A stretch of 64,000 nucleotides of DNA from Branchiostoma floridae. Its lineage: Eukaryota > Chordata > Leptocardii > Amphioxiformes > Branchiostomatidae. The position numbers were made by a program, and so were the translations under genes. Where the stretch lies: contig NC_049990.1 of assembly GCF_000003815.2 (NCBI RefSeq), positions 17,376,532 through 17,440,531 of the forward strand, read 5' to 3'. The notes beneath the pieces were generated by a model. It was not told where the DNA came from and did no database searches. It was given only the letters and a program-made list of their open reading frames with translations. Shown one piece after another: positions 51,123 to 62,847 of the stretch (positions within the stretch are counted from its first letter, which is position 1; each line of letters begins with the position of its first letter).

Positions 51123-52260
51123 GCATTGCTTTTACCAAATTAAGAGTATTTTCCGCTCAATATACCACATGCGCCGTTCAATAAAGCAGCGGCTTCAAAT
51201 GAATAGCTCCTGCTGTGTTTGCGTGTTTAGTTTAACCAAGAAAAGTAAATATCCTGTGTGAAAGCTACATATAACAGATACAATCTTTCCGATATCTTTC
51301 CGTTACATTTGAGCTGACTTTACATAAAAGGGGGGAGGTTTAAGCAAACCTCCCCCCTTTTATGTATAGGCGGAAAAAAGATGTCGGAAAGGTAGCGTTA
51401 ATCATTACTTGAAGAAGAGGCATTACTTTTACCAAATTAAGAGTATTTTCCGCTCAATATACCACATGCGTCGCTTACTAAAGCAGCGGCTTCAAATGAA
51501 TAGCTCCTGCTGTGTTTGCGTGTTAAGTTTAACAAAGAAAAGCAAATCTCGTCCTGTGTGAAAGCTACATATAAAAGATACAATCTTTCCGATGTCTTTC
51601 CGTTACATTTGAGCTGACTTTACATAAAAGGGGGGAGGTTTAAGCAAACCTCCCCCCTTTTATGTATAGGTGGAAAAAAGATGTCGGAAAGGTAGCGTTA
51701 ATTATTATTTGAAGAAGAGGCATTGCTTTTACCAAATTAAGAGTATTTTCCGCTCAATATACCACATGCGCCGTTCACTAAAGCAGCGGCTTCAAATGAA
51801 TAGTGTTTGCGTGTTAAGTTTAACCAAGAAAAGTAAATCTCCTTTGTGAAAGCTACATATAACAGATACAATCTTTCCGATGTCTTTCCGTTACATTTGA
51901 GCTGACTTTACATAAAAGGGGGGAGGTTTAAGCAAACCTCCCCCCTTTTATGTATAGGTGGAAAAAAGATCTAGATGTCGGAAAGGTAGCGTTAATCATT
52001 ATTTGAAGAAGAGGCATTATTTTCCGCTCAATATACCACATGCGCCCTCACTAACGCAGCAGCTTCGCCTGAATAGCCCCTGCTGTGTTAACGTGTTGAG
52101 TTTAACCAAGATAAGCAACATTTGCTCCTGGTTAAAACTTACATATAGCAGATACAATTTTTGGAATGTATAGGTGCAAACGGAAAGGTAGCGTTAATTA
52201 TTATTCTTAAAAGAGGCATTGCTTTTACCAAATTACGAGTATTTTCCACTCAATATACCA
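51123..52260. repeat. About 300-bp tandem units inside element 2
   Basis: Units beginning near GCATTGCTTTTACCAAATTA recur at 51123, 51420, 51720 and (diverged) 52010 and 52215. Three carry the same 46-base hairpin at 51321-51366, 51621-51666 and 51909-51954: arms TACATAAAAGGGGGGAGGTT and perfect complement around a 6-base loop. Confidence 0.9.
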
Positions 52261-53989
52261 CATGCGCCTCTCACTAAAGTAGCGACTTCGCCTGAATAAC
52301 TCATTCTGTGTTAGCGTGTTTGACGAAACCAGGAAAATCAAAATATCCTCATGGAACATATGGTATCTTTCCAATGTCTTTACGTTACCATTGAGCTCAC
52401 TTTACACAAAAAGATGCTATGTACAGGTGCAAGAAAGATGTCGGAAAGGTAGCGTTTACTTTTTCCAGTAGTATCGTATGTTACCGATATCGTTCCGTTA
52501 CCTTTGCCTTTGAGCTTACTTTTCAGAAAACTCTCTGAACTTTCTTTACAGAGGTGGAGATTGATAGTTACAGAAAAAGATGTTGGAGAGGTAGCGTTGA
52601 AAGCAAGGAAATTAAATATTTAACCTCCTTGTTGAAAGGAAACAACAGTCGCCGGGAGGACTGGGTACATGCCCCCGAAGATTGGTGGTCATAATTACGG
52701 CATGTTCCCGTTCAGGGCAAGGAGGTTGAAAGAGGGCCTCCTTGTTCAGGGTAAGAGGACTAGTACTGGGCGGCCTGTGCAGTATGTCGCTCGCGGGTGG
52801 CTGTGCCTTGCAGCTTGGCATCCCGACGACATAGCGTCCTCACTACGCGGTAACGTATCATGGGAATATAGCGGGTTTGCTGTTTATATAATTGTACAAA
52901 AAAACTTTCTTATCATCTGGAAGAACATTTATTATCTACAAGCAATAATCACGTTCTCCCAGAAAGGCTGGTATTTTCTAGTGTGGTAACAGTTGTGTTT
53001 AGCTTAACATTGGCTAAACAGCGTACAAAGGGGATGGTGTTTTTCAAATTCAAATTTATTCGCCGTCAACTATGAATAACGAACAACGCGGCATTGAATT
53101 TCTAATTAGCAGCTCCCAGAAGAGGCCAGTCATGTGATAGGGCGTTATCCAATGACAGACAAAGGTGGGTTTTTTAAACCTAACGAATATACCATAATTT
53201 ATAGAAGAAACCAGTTTGCAGGGCGTCTGTTTCGGGACAAGTCAAGAAGGAGCTTGGATCCGTTTCAACACACGGATTATCGGCGTGGCTTTGCCGCAAA
53301 TGGATTCGAACGGAACTACAGGACGGAACGGACATAACCATAGGACACTCAAGGCTTGCCAGAAACGGAGTATGTTGGAGAGTCTTCAAAGGGGCACAAC
53401 TCAGGGTGAATTCAAGACTGTGTCATCTTGACCAGCATAAGCTGGCGGAGATATGGAGAGCACGGCCTGTTCATCACAAAACAGTACCCGTCTTCGGGAA
53501 TCTCAGCGGATTTTTCCTAATGTGATGGCCAGATGGAACTATGCTGCTTGAAATGATGTCTTTCCAGGCGTATCGCCCGACACTGGACTCCAAATTGTGG
53601 ACTTAAATGTAGCGGAGATTCGTGCATGGATATTGTACACCGATTGTTCCCTCGGTCGACCAATCCAAGTCCACAATTGGACTCACAAGATAGTTTAGAC
53701 GGCAAAGCCATGGATACCGGTGTAGGTATGATTCACACCAAATAAGACACGCATACCCGATGCAAAAGTTCCAATTTAAGCCACACAAAACACATAAAGC
53801 CTACCTAAAGATGCGGAAAGGTTTAAACTTACGCCGCCTTTACTAAAAATAAATGACAACTATAGTCCAAGGAAAGATCACGGAAAGCGTTCGGATAAGT
53901 ACGTTTCTGCACTTCTTCGCGTGCCTTTCAGGGTGTGTAAACGACACATAAACGTGGGGAAATCGTGACGGAAATCGACTGTAAATGTG

Positions 53990-54380
53990 GTCAAAAGATC
54001 ACGGAAAGGTCTTAAGAAACGCGTGCTTTCCGCCCGTATAGGTTACGAAAAACTGTCATTAACGACGCCTTTAAGCGTCTAATAGTTGCGGAAAGGCACG
54101 TGAAGGAGTGCCGAAACGTACATATAAGTGCATTAAAGGGAATCTTTACGTTCACGGATAGATGTCGTTAAGTTGCGGAAAGGGTGCAGAAAGGTCTTAA
54201 TACACGCATACTTTCCTCCCGTATAGGTTACGAAAAACTGTCATTAACGACGCCTTTAAGCGTCTAATAGTTGCGGAAAGGCACGTGAGGAGTGCATATA
54301 AGTACATATAAGTGCCAACGTAAAGGTAACATTAAAGGGAATCTTTACGTTCGCGGATAGATGTCGTTAAGTTGCGGAAA
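53990..54380. repeat. 184-bp tandem units near the right end of element 2
   Basis: Two copies of a block containing GGTTACGAAAAACTGTCATT and AGTTGCGGAAAGGCACGTG, near 54044 and 54228, each rich in GGAAAGG. They form the right subterminal region. Confidence 0.85.
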
Positions 54381-54618
54381 GGGTGCAGAAACGTCGCGTT
54401 TACGTTGAGTTTAAGCTTGCTTAAATACCAGATTTCGTGCTGTGTTTCTTAGTCATCATTTTACCAATAGAAGTATTAACTAAAGAAATTAGGACTGATT
54501 TTATGATATGGGTACCGGGTGGGATAAACTGCGAGTGAACGATAGTTAAATAAATTGCCTTTTTCTAAGGATGGATATTCATTGCTGGCAGAGTATTACT
54601 AAGTTATTAGATCTTTTT

Positions 54619-54872
54619 TCAAGGCCGAGACGTACTACGAGGTCATGAACCAGGAACATTTGTATAAGATTGGCATCTGTTTTTCATCAGGTAACAAAAG
54701 AATGCACCCACGCAGAGCATGTTATTCAACGCCTACGGCGAAAAGAAGTTTGTACTAGGCGATAAAGGCTTCACAAAACACGTGCTGTCAGCAATCAAGC
54801 TTTGTGCTTGTCAAAGCCTTATCTTATGCAAATGTTCCCGGTTCATGACCCGTTAGCGTGACTCGGCCTCAA
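54619..54872. mobile_element. Foldback MITE copy (254 bp)
   Basis: The ends TCAAGGCCGAGACG and CTCGGCCTCAA are inverted, followed inside by GGTCATGAACCAGGAACATT on the left and its inverse on the right (about 50-bp terminal inverted repeats). Its orientation is opposite to the copy at 57802, as expected from the surrounding inverted repeat. Confidence 0.78.
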
Positions 54873-55312
54873 TAAGAGCTCGGCCTCAAATAGACGTTCC
54901 AACGAACAAACAAGAAAACAGGTAACATAATGATGTATAAGGCAGCAAAATGATAAATGAAAATATTACGCGTAAATAAGGTCTGTATTTTCCATCATGT
55001 TGATCCAGATAATGCTGATCCAGATATCGTCTTATAGATCGATTGTTATCCTACACTGAAGTTGAAGGGCGAAGACGGTCTTCATGCCACCAAAAGAAGC
55101 ATCATTTAGCTATACTGCTGAGTATAAACTGACTTTATGATTTGGAACCTGAATTGTGTAAGGCAAGGATTGAGTGTAAAAGAGTATTTGAAAAATAACG
55201 TTTATACATTTAATAGAAATAGATATCTTGCCTGCAACATTTAATTGAACTAAGACATTTAAGCTGATTTAGTCTTAGCCAGGTACAAGTTTTAAACTTC
55301 CATCATAGATGC

Positions 55313-55650
55313 ACAGTCGTACCGCGAGGTCATGAACCGGGAACATTTGCATAAGATCCCAGTCTCGTTTGATTCTGGCTATTTAACGTCTACATGTTAT
55401 CTAACGTCTACGCCGAAAACAAGTTTACAAAAGGCGATAAAGGCTTCAAAGAACTTGTGTTGTCAGCAATCCAGCTGTGCGTCTTGTGATTGTCAGAGCC
55501 TTTATCGCCTTCTGCAAACTTGTTTTCGTCGTATACATTAAATGACGCGTATTGTATCTAGGAATGAGGTCATGTATATGTATCTATTCTTTACCCGAAT
55601 ATTGACAGATGGCAATCTTATGCAAATGTTCCCGGTTCATGAACTCTTAT
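55313..55650. mobile_element. Foldback MITE copy (about 340 bp)
   Basis: GGTCATGAACCGGGAACATT at the left and its inverse at the right, plus an inner inverted pair (GAAAACAAGTTT...AAACTTGTTTTC and GCGATAAAGGC...GCCTTTATCGC), so the whole copy can fold into a long hairpin. Confidence 0.78.
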
Positions 55651-55839
55651 ACCCTTTCCACTAGGACGGCGCCTCACCGCGCTCTCTGTGCAACCTTGCC
55701 CGGATTAGCGCATGGTGGCCAGCCATGTCAGATTAAAACATAAATAAACATTCTTTTATTTTCATCCAAAAGACTCGTTCTTTATCCCTGAAATTCGTTG
55801 AATAATCTTTCGAACGTTTGGTAGCTCATAAAAAGATAC

Positions 55840-56300
55840 ACCCTCTACAAAACATGTCATTTAACGTCTACGGCAAAAGTTTTTTTTTTTCACAATGCGA
55901 TCAAGGTTTTGACCATCACAAGCCAAGCTAAGTAAATGCTGTCAGCATGTGTTTTGTGAAGATACTGAATTTATCTTATTCCTTAAGTAGTAAACCTTGC
56001 CGTACGTGTAGAAATGCATGCACGATCCCGTCCTAATCAAAACGCCGTCATGCTGTAGTTGTAAAATTGCAGTTTGAAAATTAAAAAAATTGTTTCAAAT
56101 CTAAAGACTACTCACAATTTTCTGCCTTAAATCGGGTAACAAAAGATTATACTTACTACAAAGCATGTCATTCAATTACTTCAACGAAAACAAGTTTGTC
56201 AGGACAATAAAGCGGCCACGACCACCACATTGCGTGGGATGTGATTGCTGGCCACAGTGTTTCTTAAAGATAATGACGCTATCTTTCGTTACATAAAGAA
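55840..56300. repeat. Two decayed internal fragments of the foldback MITE
   Basis: ATGTCATTTAACGTCTACGG near 55853 and GCATGTCATTCAATTACTTC near 56163 followed by GAAAACAAGTTTGTC; both lack the terminal GGTCATGAACC motif. Confidence 0.55.
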
Positions 56301-57801
56301 ATATTTAGTGTGAATTCCACATAACTGAGTGGGTATTTTTTGCCTTTTGTTCTAAAATTTCGATAACAATATAACTAAAGTTAGTAACTGTTTAGAACGA
56401 TTTAACATTTGTTGTCTGTCATTATATTTTCTACTGTATTACTACATATCAGAAACATTTCTAATGCCAAATAATTATTTGTTTATCATTTCACAAAAAG
56501 TTCCAATGCATATATAGATTCATTATTTGTTGTAGCATGTTGGAACGTTGAAAAATCGTTTTTAACTGGGTAAGTAGGCTGGAAAGAGGGCAATCCGAAC
56601 ATCCCTACCAAATATAGGAATTTATGTTTGTGCCAGCCCCCACAAAAACAGCCACCAGTGTCCAGAATAAAAGTAACTTAGCACCTTCGTTCATGAGGGT
56701 AATATCCCGAACCCACCAATTGGAAAATGACGCACATTTATATAAGTTCAATCATGTTCCAACTTTCATTTTTAACCCTCAAACCACCGTATGGGGTTTA
56801 AAATGACCCCAGGCATAAATCCACATGTGCCAGTGTAACATTTCTGGTCGAAAATGAAATTCCTCCCACCCTCATACGTTTTTGCCTAGATTGGCTCAAT
56901 ATTGATTAAGTTATCCTAGACAGTTTATGCATGGTCCAGTGGGGTCAAAACTGAGTCCAGCAAAATGTGCATTTTCTAAAACAAACTTTTGAGACCCAAA
57001 ATACACTACTTATCGTATGACCACCAATCTTTTAGACAAAAATGTACAACTTGTGTCATTGTCATTTAAATGACGACATTATGATGCCAACTAGCTAATA
57101 TGACCGCAATATTCGCTATTGGCCGATGACATCATCGAATTGAAGTGAATTATGAATATTAAATCATTAAATTTTTGTTGAATTTCACAAGATGTAATAA
57201 ACCAGTCTTGTTTGCCAAGAAGACCGTAAAACTTTAATGTTTAAACCTAAATAAAAGCAAGTTTTGTAAAGAATATACCTGTCCAAATTCCGTTGCTATG
57301 GCAACATAAAAAATGATGATCTTACTTTATTCAAGTAAAACATTTGCTGTTATAAGTTTCTTTAAAGCCATTAAGGAGCTAAGGACATAAAAGTTGGTGC
57401 AGGCATCAAAAGCCTCCTCCCCGGTCTGAATAGATTAGTGCAAAATTTGTTTCTTATGCTCTTTTCCATAAATTATGATAATGTCCTGGAGTTATTCACA
57501 ACTTATCATGTCAAACTCTCCCGTATAAATTAACGAAATTTACATATATAAAAATTACAATAAGAGTCACAAAAATGTATTTGTACAAAACGTTATGGGG
57601 TCAGTTTAGACCCCGTACGGTAAGATTAGTCTTAAAGTAGCTACGGTGGTTTTAAGCGTTAATTGTTTGAACAATTTAGAAATATTTTGGCTGAAATATT
57701 ATTTTACTTACGATATTTCAAACTCATTGCAAATATCATTTTAGAGTCATATCAGTTACTCTACAACTCCCTGTCCTAAAAAATTGTTACTTTTTCACTT
57801 G

Positions 57802-58142
57802 TTGAGGCCGAGTCACACTAAGAGGTCATGAACCGGGAACATTTGCATAAGATTGCTATCTGTTGTCCTTCGGGGAATTAAAAAAAACTTTATTAAAGGC
57901 ATACGACGAAAACAAGTTTGCACAAGGCGATAAAGTCTTCAACGATCACAAGACGCACAGCTGGATTGCTGACAACACGTGTTTTGTGAAGCCTTTATCG
58001 CCTAGTACAAACTTGTTTTCGCCTTAGATGTCGAATAACATGTTATGCAGTTTGTGCATTCCTTTGTTACCTGATGTAAAAACAGATGCCAATCTTATGC
58101 AAATGTTCCTGGTTCATGACCTCGTAGTGCGTCTCGCCTTGA
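57802..58142. mobile_element. Foldback MITE copy (341 bp)
   Basis: Ends TTGAGGCCGAG and CTCGCCTTGA; terminal inverted repeats of about 50 bases with GGTCATGAACCGGGAACATT. It forms the inner end of the right arm of the long inverted repeat. Confidence 0.78.
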
Positions 58143-59044
58143 TTAAAGATGAAATAACTTAGTAATACTCTGTCAGCAATGAGAAAAGTAAACCTTTAAA
58201 ACTGCAAGTTTAGTTCGTTATTTCGTATAAATTATTGTTCACTCGCAGTTTATTCTACCCATATCAGAAAATCGGTCCTGATTTCTTTGGTTAATACTAC
58301 GTTTGGTGATATAATGACAAAGAAAGCACAGTGTATAATTTGTAGATGGATTTCAATTAAAACAACAGCAACAATCGGTCTGAACGAAATCCGTCACCGT
58401 AATATGGCTCTTGAAGGACCATCAAATGCTGGAGACAAGAAATAAAAAAAATCTAAGCAAACTTAGTTCTTCTTCCAAAACTATGTATTGAAAACTACCT
58501 TTTAACCATTCAGAGTTGTATAATCTTTTAGATGCAGCACGCATTACTAAACTAAAAATTAGTGCCTACTCCTTACAAATCAAAAAGGGTAGACACTGTA
58601 TTTAACACAACAACGAGAGACGGTGTCCAAATGCCATGATGATATTGAAAATGATTCCACTTCATAATGGATAGTCCAACTTATGACAGAGAGAGACAGT
58701 CTATTAAATGCAAGTCTGAGACACATGTCGCCACATACCAAGACAGCTACAAATTTTCAATACGTTACTATCATATCATGTTGATATATCTACCTATGTC
58801 GGTCAATTCATATACAACTCCTTTAAAAAACGAGACAATATTATACTTTTCTGACATACTGTCGTTGACATAATTCTACAGAAAATGCACGCATAACGCT
58901 ATCTTGATTGTTTGTACTATATACAATACCATTTATAAAGTAGATCAGTACTATTACCATTCAAAAATTAGATTAGTTCTTTAATATTGTCAGATATTAA
59001 GAATACATGTGTTTAAACTGTTTTGTATGTGTAAGTTGCCATAT

Positions 59045-59255
59045 ACTGTAAATACAGAAATGTTCGCGGTGGATTAATTTTCGCGGTTTTCGCGGTGACA
59101 ACTTCACCGCGAATTTAAAACCACCGCGAATTTTTTTTCTATTATGATATTAGATTGCAGTCTATGGTGTTACCGCGAACTTAAATCCACCGCGAAAATT
59201 CCTTTTTCCCGCTACCGCGAAATTAAATCCCCGCGAAATTAAATACATTTACAGT
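59045..59255. mobile_element. Short MITE with CGCGGT repeats (211 bp)
   Basis: Ends ACTGTAAAT and ATTTACAGT. Between them are inverted GTTCGCGGTGG and CCACCGCGAA blocks, repeated several times, so the element is largely self-complementary. A clear target duplication was not found. Confidence 0.7.
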
Positions 59256-60772
59256 TTTCTATACTATATTATTGTGTTTCTCTTATTGTCTTTGTCATAA
59301 TTTGTTTGGGAGGCAACTCGAAGGTGTGTCTTTCTCCTGCTTTTGTCTCCCACCCATTTTCGGTTCTGTGTATGGTGAATCTCGAATAAATAAATAAATA
59401 AATAAACAACAATTCTGAACAAATCTGAACATTCTTACTGGATATCCGAAAAAAATCCAGTATATTATGTAACGTTAGAGTCCATTCCAAGTCAATGTGC
59501 GGATGTTTGTTGCCATTGTTTAGTTAAAGTTTTGTAATTATATGTCTAGGACATTTGATACTTCAGAAATATTTTAAACACTGTTTCAACTTTATAAATA
59601 TTTCCCTGGTCCTGTAAAACTTTGGAAATATTCATGGTGTGGAATTGGATACTTGTAATGGTTTCGAAATAATGATAACAGCATTCTTCCATTATTTACC
59701 ATTTTCTACCATTTTTTTTTAAATGGTTCAGTGGGCTGGGAAGATAGCAATTCACACATTCTTGCAAAGTATGGTTGGGTGCCATGCAACAATGGCCCAC
59801 CACAAAGGATCCACCAGTGCCCAGCTGTGAAATCTAAAAATTTACAGAGGCCACAATAGGGCTTACTTTTATGGGGGCAATAAACTACCTTTACCATTTG
59901 GCAAAGTTTACAAATATTTGTAAATAGTTGTAAATGTAAAGGATTAAACAGAGGTTTCACAATTATTCTAAATAAAGATATTTTGTACAGTTACTTTCAA
60001 AATGTTTCTAAAGCATTCAAACAGATGAGTATTTTCTTAGTCAATTTTTTAAAAAGAATTTAATTATTGTGGCTTAGATATTCTTTTATTCCAAATAATT
60101 CAGACTTATTACAAGTATCAGCTAAAAACTCTCGTGGTGACTTGGAATGAACTCTATATGTAAAAGTCAATATAAGGCAAGTAATACAACGTCAAAAACT
60201 TGCATTGTCTTCAGATGTTTGCGATATTTTGTCTTATTTACCTTGAGGGATGGGTACCAGTTGAAACGGATATCTCTGGCTTTGATTTCATTAAAAGAGA
60301 AAAAAGGTTGCTTATCCAGAGGTGTCTTGATCAAACGTCTTTGCTTTTTTATGAAAATATGCAACTTAACACAAATGGTAACCAGGTCATGATAGATACA
60401 GATAAACAGCTTATGCGGTTATTATAGAAGTAGATATAGAATAAATACAACATTTTTTTGTAAACAGGAGACAATTGTGAGGCAAACCCTTGACTCCTTT
60501 TCATTTTAACAATTAAGTCCATTAGTAATTTTTTTTCTTCAAATCCGGATGAATTTCAATAATGATAGATAATAAAGATACCAGATATAATGTTAAGTGT
60601 TTACATTGCGTTGGAAAAGAATGAATGCATTAAGGAAATGAGAACATGCTCCAGTACCTAAATAGCAATTTACACTGCAAAAGCATCCAGAACAATAAAA
60701 AATACCCTTAGTCACAATATCTACTCCGACGCAAAAATTAAAATTTTTGCCGCAAAAGAGTGAATCCAGTAT

Positions 60773-62021
60773 ATGATGGCCTGCCTTTATAGTGGGGAAA
60801 GGCACGAGAGACTTCATCAATGCAGAGATCTAATATTCAAAGGGATTCCCGAATGTCAAAATGAAACGACCAGAACATCTATAGCCACAGTCCTAAGCCC
60901 GATATTGGGATCAGAAGTTAATATACTTAGAGCCTCTCGTCAGGGAAATATATCAGGAGCCTCGCCTATCTATACTCGTCCCATTCTTGTTCGATTCAAG
61001 AAATACAATGACAAACTGAACGTGATATACCAGTCAGACACTTTGTTTAGGAACCAGAATATAACAATAGAACAACCAAAAATCTCATATGAAATACCTG
61101 ACTTAGAATACGTACTCTTAAACTTCTGCAAAATTTCACTTCATGTACCGAAAAGCTCTGTCAATGCTGCCGTAAGAGGTGAATTAGGAGTATTTCCTCT
61201 ATTCGTTGACAGTCAAACACATCTGATTGAATACTGGCTAAGATTGCATACTCTACCAAATGACAGGATTGTTAAAAAGGCTTACGACACTTCAGTGGAA
61301 AAAGAACATGACCGGGCTACTCACGTTCAGGACATTTTATGCCGACATGGGTTCCAAAATGTTTGGCTTAACCCCGCTGTTAATGTCAAACATTTTTGGA
61401 ACATATTTAAAGAGCGTCTAAAATACACGTTTCTTTCTGGCTGGAGGGAACAGCTCAAAAGCACCAACAAACTAAAAACCTATTCGAAATTAAAAAAACA
61501 CTTTGGTATGGAAGAATATCTCAAATCAATTCATAATAGACCATTTAGATACAGCATTACAAAACTGAGAATAAGTGCACATTGTTTAGAAATCGAAAAA
61601 GGTCGTCACCGTAACACACCAGCCACTCAGAGACTGTGTCCTACATGTCATGAAAATATAGAAGATGAATTCCACTTTGTTATGAAATGTTCTACCTACA
61701 GTAAAGAGAGAGAAACATTGTTTAAGAATATCAGAACCAAAACACACATCTCTCTTACTGGTGCAGAAAACGATATTTTTAATATATTGCTCTCATGTTC
61801 AACTCATATATCCGTCTACGTAGGCCAGTTTCTTTATAATGTATTCCAAATGCGAGACCAGATCACCTATACATAACTGTACTGTTATCGATAATGTTTT
61901 GTTATTGTTTTGTATGTAGCCTCTTAGTACTATTGTCTGTATAGCTATTAGTTGTTATTAGTTGCCATACATTGTACCCTGTGCGATTGTTGAGCAATAA
62001 ACTCATTCATTCATTCATTCA
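60773..62021 (+). mobile_element. Internally deleted LINE 3 (ORF1 RNA-binding part fused to ORF2 C-terminus)
   Basis: One 367-codon frame (60773-61876). Residues about 10-105 resemble a LINE ORF1 RNA-binding domain (CRDLIFKGIPECQNETTRTS). From about residue 115 it becomes the C-terminal part of ORF2: LLNFCKISLHVPKSSVNAAV, RGELGVFPL and LIEYWLRL, then a terminal finger LCPTCHENIEDEFHFVMKC. The middle (rest of ORF1, endonuclease, reverse transcriptase) is missing but the reading frame is kept across the joint. An (ATTC)n tail at 62004-62020 is the 3' end. It also seems 5'-truncated. Confidence 0.8.
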
Positions 62022-62364
62022 GTTAAGAAGAGAAAATTTAGTTCAGACTTGCCTGCCTATTTTTATCTAATATTTTACAAATTCTTTGTCAGTTAACTTT
62101 TAGCACATTTGTGTTATATCCACGCTACAAATATAAAATCGAATCTTCTCTCTTATGAAAAGGTCTTCCGGAAATCGTGTTTAGTTTTTAAAATTGATGT
62201 TGGAGCCTTTTTGTACTTGTATGCGTCGAAAACCATTATTCATGCATACAAAGCTCACAAATATAGATTAGATGTATGCCTCCGACTGGCCTAAATCAAG
62301 AATATTACCGACTTAAAATTTACAAAGCACGGAGGGCTGTCCACCCTTTAAAAATATCTGGAAA

Positions 62365-62847
62365 ATGTGGAAAGAAAAAAAAAAGGCATTCAAATTTTAT
62401 GTTTATTTAATTTTGTTGTGTTGTGTGGCTCTGATCGAGTTATGGTGCATGGACAGAGCTCGTAATAGAACACTGGAAGATAACTACATTAAGATGTGTC
62501 GTGTTATATACAACACACAAAAAAGAGAAGATGTCTATTCTTTTACGGTAGAGAACCTTATCGAGTTTGAAACTTGTTTGAGTGGAACAACTCTGACTGA
62601 AGTGAAGTTTCAACTCGCCGAGTATAACTGATTAATGATGATGACTTTGTATATCGTGAAGTGTAAGTGTCATTTTCGAGTTAATGTGCTGTCTTCATTT
62701 TGGAAATATTTAAGATATAACGAGTTTTACGAAGAATTTCAAGTTGAAGAAATTGCACAAAATATGGACGTGCCAGAGTTGGTTACTCCAGCAATTGTTC
62801 AATCCAGATATGTTAATCTAGAAAAAAAATGTGTAGCTCGATTGTAA
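62365..62847 (+). pseudogene. Unidentified frame interrupted by one stop
   Basis: Two adjacent open stretches in the same frame (62365-62631 and 62635-62847) are separated by a single TGA, giving about 160 codons if read through. The protein is not recognised; LEDNYIKMCRVIYNTQKRED and FQVEEIAQNMDVPELVTPAI look protein-like. It could be a decayed gene or chance. Confidence 0.2.

Larger units (their letters stand above)
50659..54444. mobile_element. CACTA-like non-autonomous DNA transposon 2
   Basis: Ends CACAGCACGAAA (50659-50670) and its reverse complement (54433-54444), with TATTTAAG also shared further in. Flanking TTT on both sides (50656-50658 and 54445-54447) is a 3-bp target duplication, confirmed because the other arm of the surrounding inverted repeat has the uninterrupted site with a single TTT (AAA at 58323-58325). 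Subterminal words are TTTCCG/CGGAAAGG. The interior has about 300-bp tandem units with perfect hairpins and 184-bp tandem units. No transposase recognised; 3786 bp. Confidence 0.88.
50558..58424. repeat. Long inverted repeat interrupted by element 2
   Basis: Left arm 50558-50658 plus 54445-54872; right arm 57802-58424, inverted. Landmarks shared in order include GATGGTCCT, TTGTTGCTGTTGTTTTAAT, AATCCATCT, TGCTTTCTT, TAAACTGCGAGTGAAC, AGAGTATTACTAAGTTATT and the MITE end. The arms are diverged (roughly 80 percent by eye). The left arm is split by element 2; the right arm is not. Confidence 0.85.

Noticed and set aside
52669-53711. Host or transposase gene inside element 2
   Set aside because: Several short frames overlap on both strands, none with a recognisable motif; treated as non-coding interior.
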